Source: Pseudomonadota bacterium
GTDB taxonomy: Bacteria; Bdellovibrionota_B; Oligoflexia; Oligoflexales; Bin106
Assembly (NCBI GenBank): GCA_026710525.1
Contig: JAPOQT010000123.1
Span: 1-8,632 of the forward strand
DNA: 8,632 nucleotides
Direction: 5' to 3'
Positions 6,193-8,632 of this stretch are shown piece after piece. A model generated the notes under the pieces. The model was not told the origin of the DNA. It ran no database searches and worked only from the letters and a program-made list of their open reading frames with translations. The translations under genes and the position numbers were made by a program. Numbering within the stretch: position 1 is the stretch's first letter; the number at the start of each line of letters is the position of its first letter.

Positions 6193-8003
6193 TCAGTAGC
6201 ACCCATCCACCGTCTCTCATTAAGTCAGGAAATACTGCTGTGCGTCATCAATCCCCCTTACACCACCGGCGATTCTTCCTAGTTGAATGTTTGGTTTATC
6301 TGGGTTTCACTTTGATCTTAGCTCGAGCTTTCGTCATTCAAATGTTTCCACCTTCGGAAGAATCTTTGAAACGAATGGCCTCAAAACAGTACTCCACCCA
6401 AATCACTTTAGGTAACTACCGAGGGACTATTTTTGATCGACGCAATATACCACTTGCTTTATCAGTGAAAAAGCCGTCTCTTGCTGTTAACCCAAGAGTC
6501 TTTAGTCCTACCGAGCCACAAATGGAAGCACTCCATCAGATACTCGGCACAACCCCAGAAAATATACGCTTAATTGCTGACAAGAAGAGTTATTTTTCCT
6601 GGCTTGCTCGGCACACAACTCTAGCTCAAGCAGAGAGAGTGTTAAGCCTCGATATCCCGGGAGTATACTCTGTGCGCGAACCTGCACGATACTATCCGAC
6701 TGGTGAGATGTCAGGACCAGTCATTGGGAAGGTTAATATTGATAATCATGGTCTTTTTGGTTTAGAAAGATTGTTTGATCACGAGCTATCTGGTGGTGCT
6801 GGCCAACTGTCTGCAGTTCGCGACGGTAAAGGCCAACTGATCCTGGATAATTTTCGTCAAATTAAGCCAAGAAAACCAGGCTTAAATGTTCATTTAAGCT
6901 TGGATGGTGTGATTCAAGAAATCGTCTATGAAGAGTTAAGCCATGGCATCAAAGAAGCTGATGCCAAAAGTGGCTTTGCTCTCATGGGTGATCCATACAC
7001 AGGCGCTATTCTTGCTGCTGTCTCACTACCTAGCTTCAACCCTAATCAAAGTTCTCTCGATAATATGGAAAACACTAAAAATAGAGGGGTGACCGATTTG
7101 TTTGAGCCTGGCAGCATTGTTAAACCATTTGTGGTTGCTGAAGCCCTCAAAAGACACATCACAACAATCAATACACCCTATTTTTTCTCTTTATCCGGCA
7201 TTTATTATTTTAAAGGTGGTCGAGTAAGGGATGACCATCCTAAAAAGGAGTTAAATACGGCGGAAATCCTTATTCATTCTTCAAATATTGGCATGTTATA
7301 TTTAGCAGAAAGATTAGGAAAAGATCGCCTTTATGATATTTTTTCTGCTCTTAATATTGGCGGTAAGGCTTTATTGGTCCCCGGCATTAGTGCTATTGCT
7401 CGCTCGACTCTGAGTAAGCCAGATACTTGGCATAATACTCGTTTTGCCAATGTGAGTTTTGGCCAGGGATTTTCTATGACAGGACTCGAGGTATTACAAG
7501 CTTATAACGTGATTGCGAGTGGCGGAAAACTCTCCCCTCTCCACTTAATCACTAAAATCACTACCGCTAGTGGTGCCTTGCATCGCTACCGCCCCATTGA
7601 GCATAGCACCACCTTATACCCAACCGAGGTCATGCGTGATGTTAGCCATATTCTTCATCGCGTCTCTATTGAGGGCACAGGAAGACAGGCTGCTTCTCAA
7701 CTCTATCGGGTTGCTGGTAAAACCGGTACCAGCGAAAAATTTGATACGGAGATTAAAGCGTACTCTCCTGATAAGAGAATTGCTAGCTTTGCTGGCTTTG
7801 CTCCTTATCCTGATCCTAAAATAACGTTAGTCGTATTTATTGATGAGCCGAAAAATAAACCTTACTACGGAGGAAAGTGGGCTGCCCCTGTATTTCGTCG
7901 TATCGTTGATCGTGTATTACCTTATTTAAATGTTTTACCAAACCAAAAGAGCTCTGGTGCTACCCTTGCTCAGAAAAAAGATGCCACGGCAACAAACCAA
8001 TAA
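6189..8003 (+). CDS. ftsI: Septal peptidoglycan D,D-transpeptidase FtsI (penicillin-binding protein 3, class B PBP)
   Basis: FtsI cross-links peptidoglycan peptides at the division septum with FtsW and is a beta-lactam target. The 604-residue product has a cytoplasmic N-terminus, one membrane segment (about 29-51) and a dimerisation region beginning with YRGTIFDRR (77-85). The transpeptidase domain (about 255-575) has all three active-site motifs: S309-I-V-K312, S364-S-N366 and K511-T-G513. The supporting context is FEPGSIVKPF, FGQGFSMTGLE and YYGGKWAAPVF. No PASTA domain follows, as is usual in Gram-negatives. Length is near the usual 580-600. The start is a TTG overlapping the stop of the upstream gene; GTG 6240 is an alternative giving 587 residues. 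Class B relatives (RodA-linked PBP2) are less likely given the rsmH-ftsL neighbours. The expected next gene, murE, is not present. Confidence 0.95.
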   Translation: MISSTHPPSLIKSGNTAVRHQSPLHHRRFFLVECLVYLGFTLILARAFVIQMFPPSEESLKRMASKQYSTQITLGNYRGTIFDRRNIPLALSVKKPSLAVNPRVFSPTEPQMEALHQILGTTPENIRLIADKKSYFSWLARHTTLAQAERVLSLDIPGVYSVREPARYYPTGEMSGPVIGKVNIDNHGLFGLERLFDHELSGGAGQLSAVRDGKGQLILDNFRQIKPRKPGLNVHLSLDGVIQEIVYEELSHGIKEADAKSGFALMGDPYTGAILAAVSLPSFNPNQSSLDNMENTKNRGVTDLFEPGSIVKPFVVAEALKRHITTINTPYFFSLSGIYYFKGGRVRDDHPKKELNTAEILIHSSNIGMLYLAERLGKDRLYDIFSALNIGGKALLVPGISAIARSTLSKPDTWHNTRFANVSFGQGFSMTGLEVLQAYNVIASGGKLSPLHLITKITTASGALHRYRPIEHSTTLYPTEVMRDVSHILHRVSIEGTGRQAASQLYRVAGKTGTSEKFDTEIKAYSPDKRIASFAGFAPYPDPKITLVVFIDEPKNKPYYGGKWAAPVFRRIVDRVLPYLNVLPNQKSSGATLAQKKDATATNQ

Positions 8004-8047
8004 TATTTTAAATATTTTATATTTTGATTCATCAGATGGCGTCGTGG

Positions 8048-8080
8048 GCATCATCGCTGGGTGAGATGATGCTTTATTTA
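8048..8080 (+). terminator. Rho-independent terminator of the rsmH-ftsL-ftsI operon
   Basis: GCATCATC (8048-8055) pairs perfectly with GATGATGC (8065-8072) over a nine-base loop. G-T pairs can extend the stem outward. A T-rich tail (TTTATTTA) follows immediately. It lies 45 bp after the ftsI stop, where an operon terminator is expected. Confidence 0.55.
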
Positions 8081-8279
8081 TCACAAGCAGTTTTTTAGTG
8101 CCACGAGTAGGGAAGGTTAAAGCTCATAAATAATAATCCACACCCACCCTATTGTTCCCACAAATACCGTTAATTTAGTAAGAATAGCTTTGGAAATATT
8201 AATCTATACTTGGTTTAATAGAAGATGTGATATCAACGATATGCTAGTCGATATAACACCACAGATATTAGCTTTTTAA

Positions 8280-8325
8280 GGTAACTTCTCTCAGTTTAGT
8301 TACCATCTTTCATTTTTTTTATTTT
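8280..8325 (+). terminator. Terminator-like hairpin just upstream of the helicase-methyltransferase relic
   Basis: GGTAACT (8280-8286) pairs with AGTTACC (8298-8304) over an 11-base loop. A T-rich run with eight consecutive T (8312-8319) comes shortly after. It ends about 14-20 bases before ATG 8339, so it terminates an unseen upstream transcript or acts as an attenuator of the downstream gene. The distance from stem to main T run (seven bases) is a weakness. Confidence 0.45.
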
Positions 8326-8338
8326 ATGTTGGTACTTT

Positions 8339-8632
8339 ATGCTTGATCCTAATGATTCTTTATCAAGCTCCATTGATGACATTTTGAGTCACATTAAGTC
8401 TCAATCTTCCACTGTGCATGATCAGGGTACAGCTTTTGAAAATCTCAATTCGAAGAGTTTAACACAACACTTTCGAGTGGGGGTGTGCGGATCTTAGACC
8501 CTTTTACTGGCACTGGTACTTTTATGGCCAGACTTTTTGATCTTGGTTTAATTGCTGAGGAAGATTTAGACCGCAAATATAGAGAGGAACTGTTTGCCAA
8601 CGATATTGTGTTACTGGCCTATTATGTGGCTA
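8339..8632 (+). pseudogene. Broken type ISP / COG4889-like helicase-adenine methyltransferase gene, 3' end outside window
   Basis: From ATG 8339, frame 2 reads MLDPNDSLSSSIDDILSH and continues through STVHDQGTAFENL. This resembles the N-terminus of large DEAD/DEAH helicase proteins fused to an N6-adenine methyltransferase. The frame stops at 8495. From about 8446, frame 1 reads FEEFNTTLSSGGVRILDPF, then TGTGTFMARLFDLGLIAEED and LFANDIVLLAYYVA to the edge. This is methyltransferase motif I (DPFTGTGTF, S-adenosylmethionine binding) with its typical following block. In intact relatives several hundred residues, including the whole helicase, separate these two segments. An internal out-of-frame deletion with its junction near 8436-8452 explains this best. 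Such proteins act in single-chain restriction-modification or related phage defence. The translation start has no clear Shine-Dalgarno site. A misassembly could give the same picture. Confidence 0.75.

Larger units (their letters stand above)
8004..8338. other. Noncoding region between ftsI and the broken helicase-methyltransferase gene
   Basis: These 335 AT-rich bases have no supported gene. They hold two terminator-like hairpins (8048-8080 and 8280-8325) that bracket about 200 bp with several short dyads, including the direct repeat CGATAT around 8237-8252. TATACT at 8205-8210 is a possible -10 but has no -35 at the right distance. A small RNA cannot be excluded but is not shown. Confidence 0.5.

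Noticed and set aside
7570..7824. Open frame of 84 codons on the + strand
   Set aside because: It overlaps the KTG-containing part of ftsI in another frame and shows no features of its own.
1..8632. CRISPR array, tRNA, rRNA or complete insertion sequence
   Set aside because: No regularly spaced direct repeats, cloverleaf-like sequence, conserved rRNA stretch or transposase was seen on reading both strands.

Overview
This 8.6-kb window comes from an AT-rich, Gram-negative bacterial chromosome. It has an outer-membrane-type lipoprotein, a signal-peptidase I substrate and Shine-Dalgarno-led genes. The core is a fragment of the division and cell-wall (dcw) cluster: rsmH, an ftsL-like gene and ftsI, all on the + strand. 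The FtsI sequence has a short FtsL partner, SIVK/SSN/KTG motifs and a YYGGKWAAPVF block near its C-terminus. It reads more like FtsI of Bdellovibrionota or other former deltaproteobacteria than enterobacterial FtsI. That placement is an impression from remembered family sequences, not a search result.

Layout from left to right. Positions 1 to about 493 hold a decayed copy of an AAA-ATPase-like/PD-(D/E)XK protein (DUF1703 type). It lacks an internal segment and has three visible single-base frameshifts. A promoter-like site (591-619) then precedes an exported protein of about 670 residues of unknown function (758-2770). A 381-bp gene-poor gap follows, into which a convergent gene on the - strand runs (3152-4456). 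That gene encodes a lipoprotein with a long acidic, Asn/Tyr/Asp/Ser-rich linker and two LysM domains. From a divergent intergenic region the + strand rsmH (4834-5817), ftsL-like (5893-6192) and ftsI (6189-8003) genes run as a probable operon. ftsI starts on a TTG that overlaps the ftsL stop codon. A terminator-like hairpin follows ftsI, then about 250 bp of noncoding DNA with a second terminator-like hairpin. The window ends in the start of a broken helicase/adenine-methyltransferase gene of the type ISP/COG4889 kind. In it the N-terminal segment is joined out of frame, with the helicase missing, to the methyltransferase motif I region.

The working genes share a cell-envelope theme: septal peptidoglycan synthesis (FtsI with an FtsL-like partner), a probable peptidoglycan-binding lipoprotein, an exported protein, and the rRNA methyltransferase that usually opens the dcw cluster. 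No mraZ precedes rsmH and no murE follows ftsI inside the window, so the cluster is short or broken up. Both edges carry relics of accessory genes, which suggests genome erosion around a retained core.

I did not find a convincing intact novel system. The most notable items are the two decayed genes, the unknown exported protein and the low-complexity LysM lipoprotein. No tRNA, rRNA, CRISPR array or complete insertion sequence was recognised.
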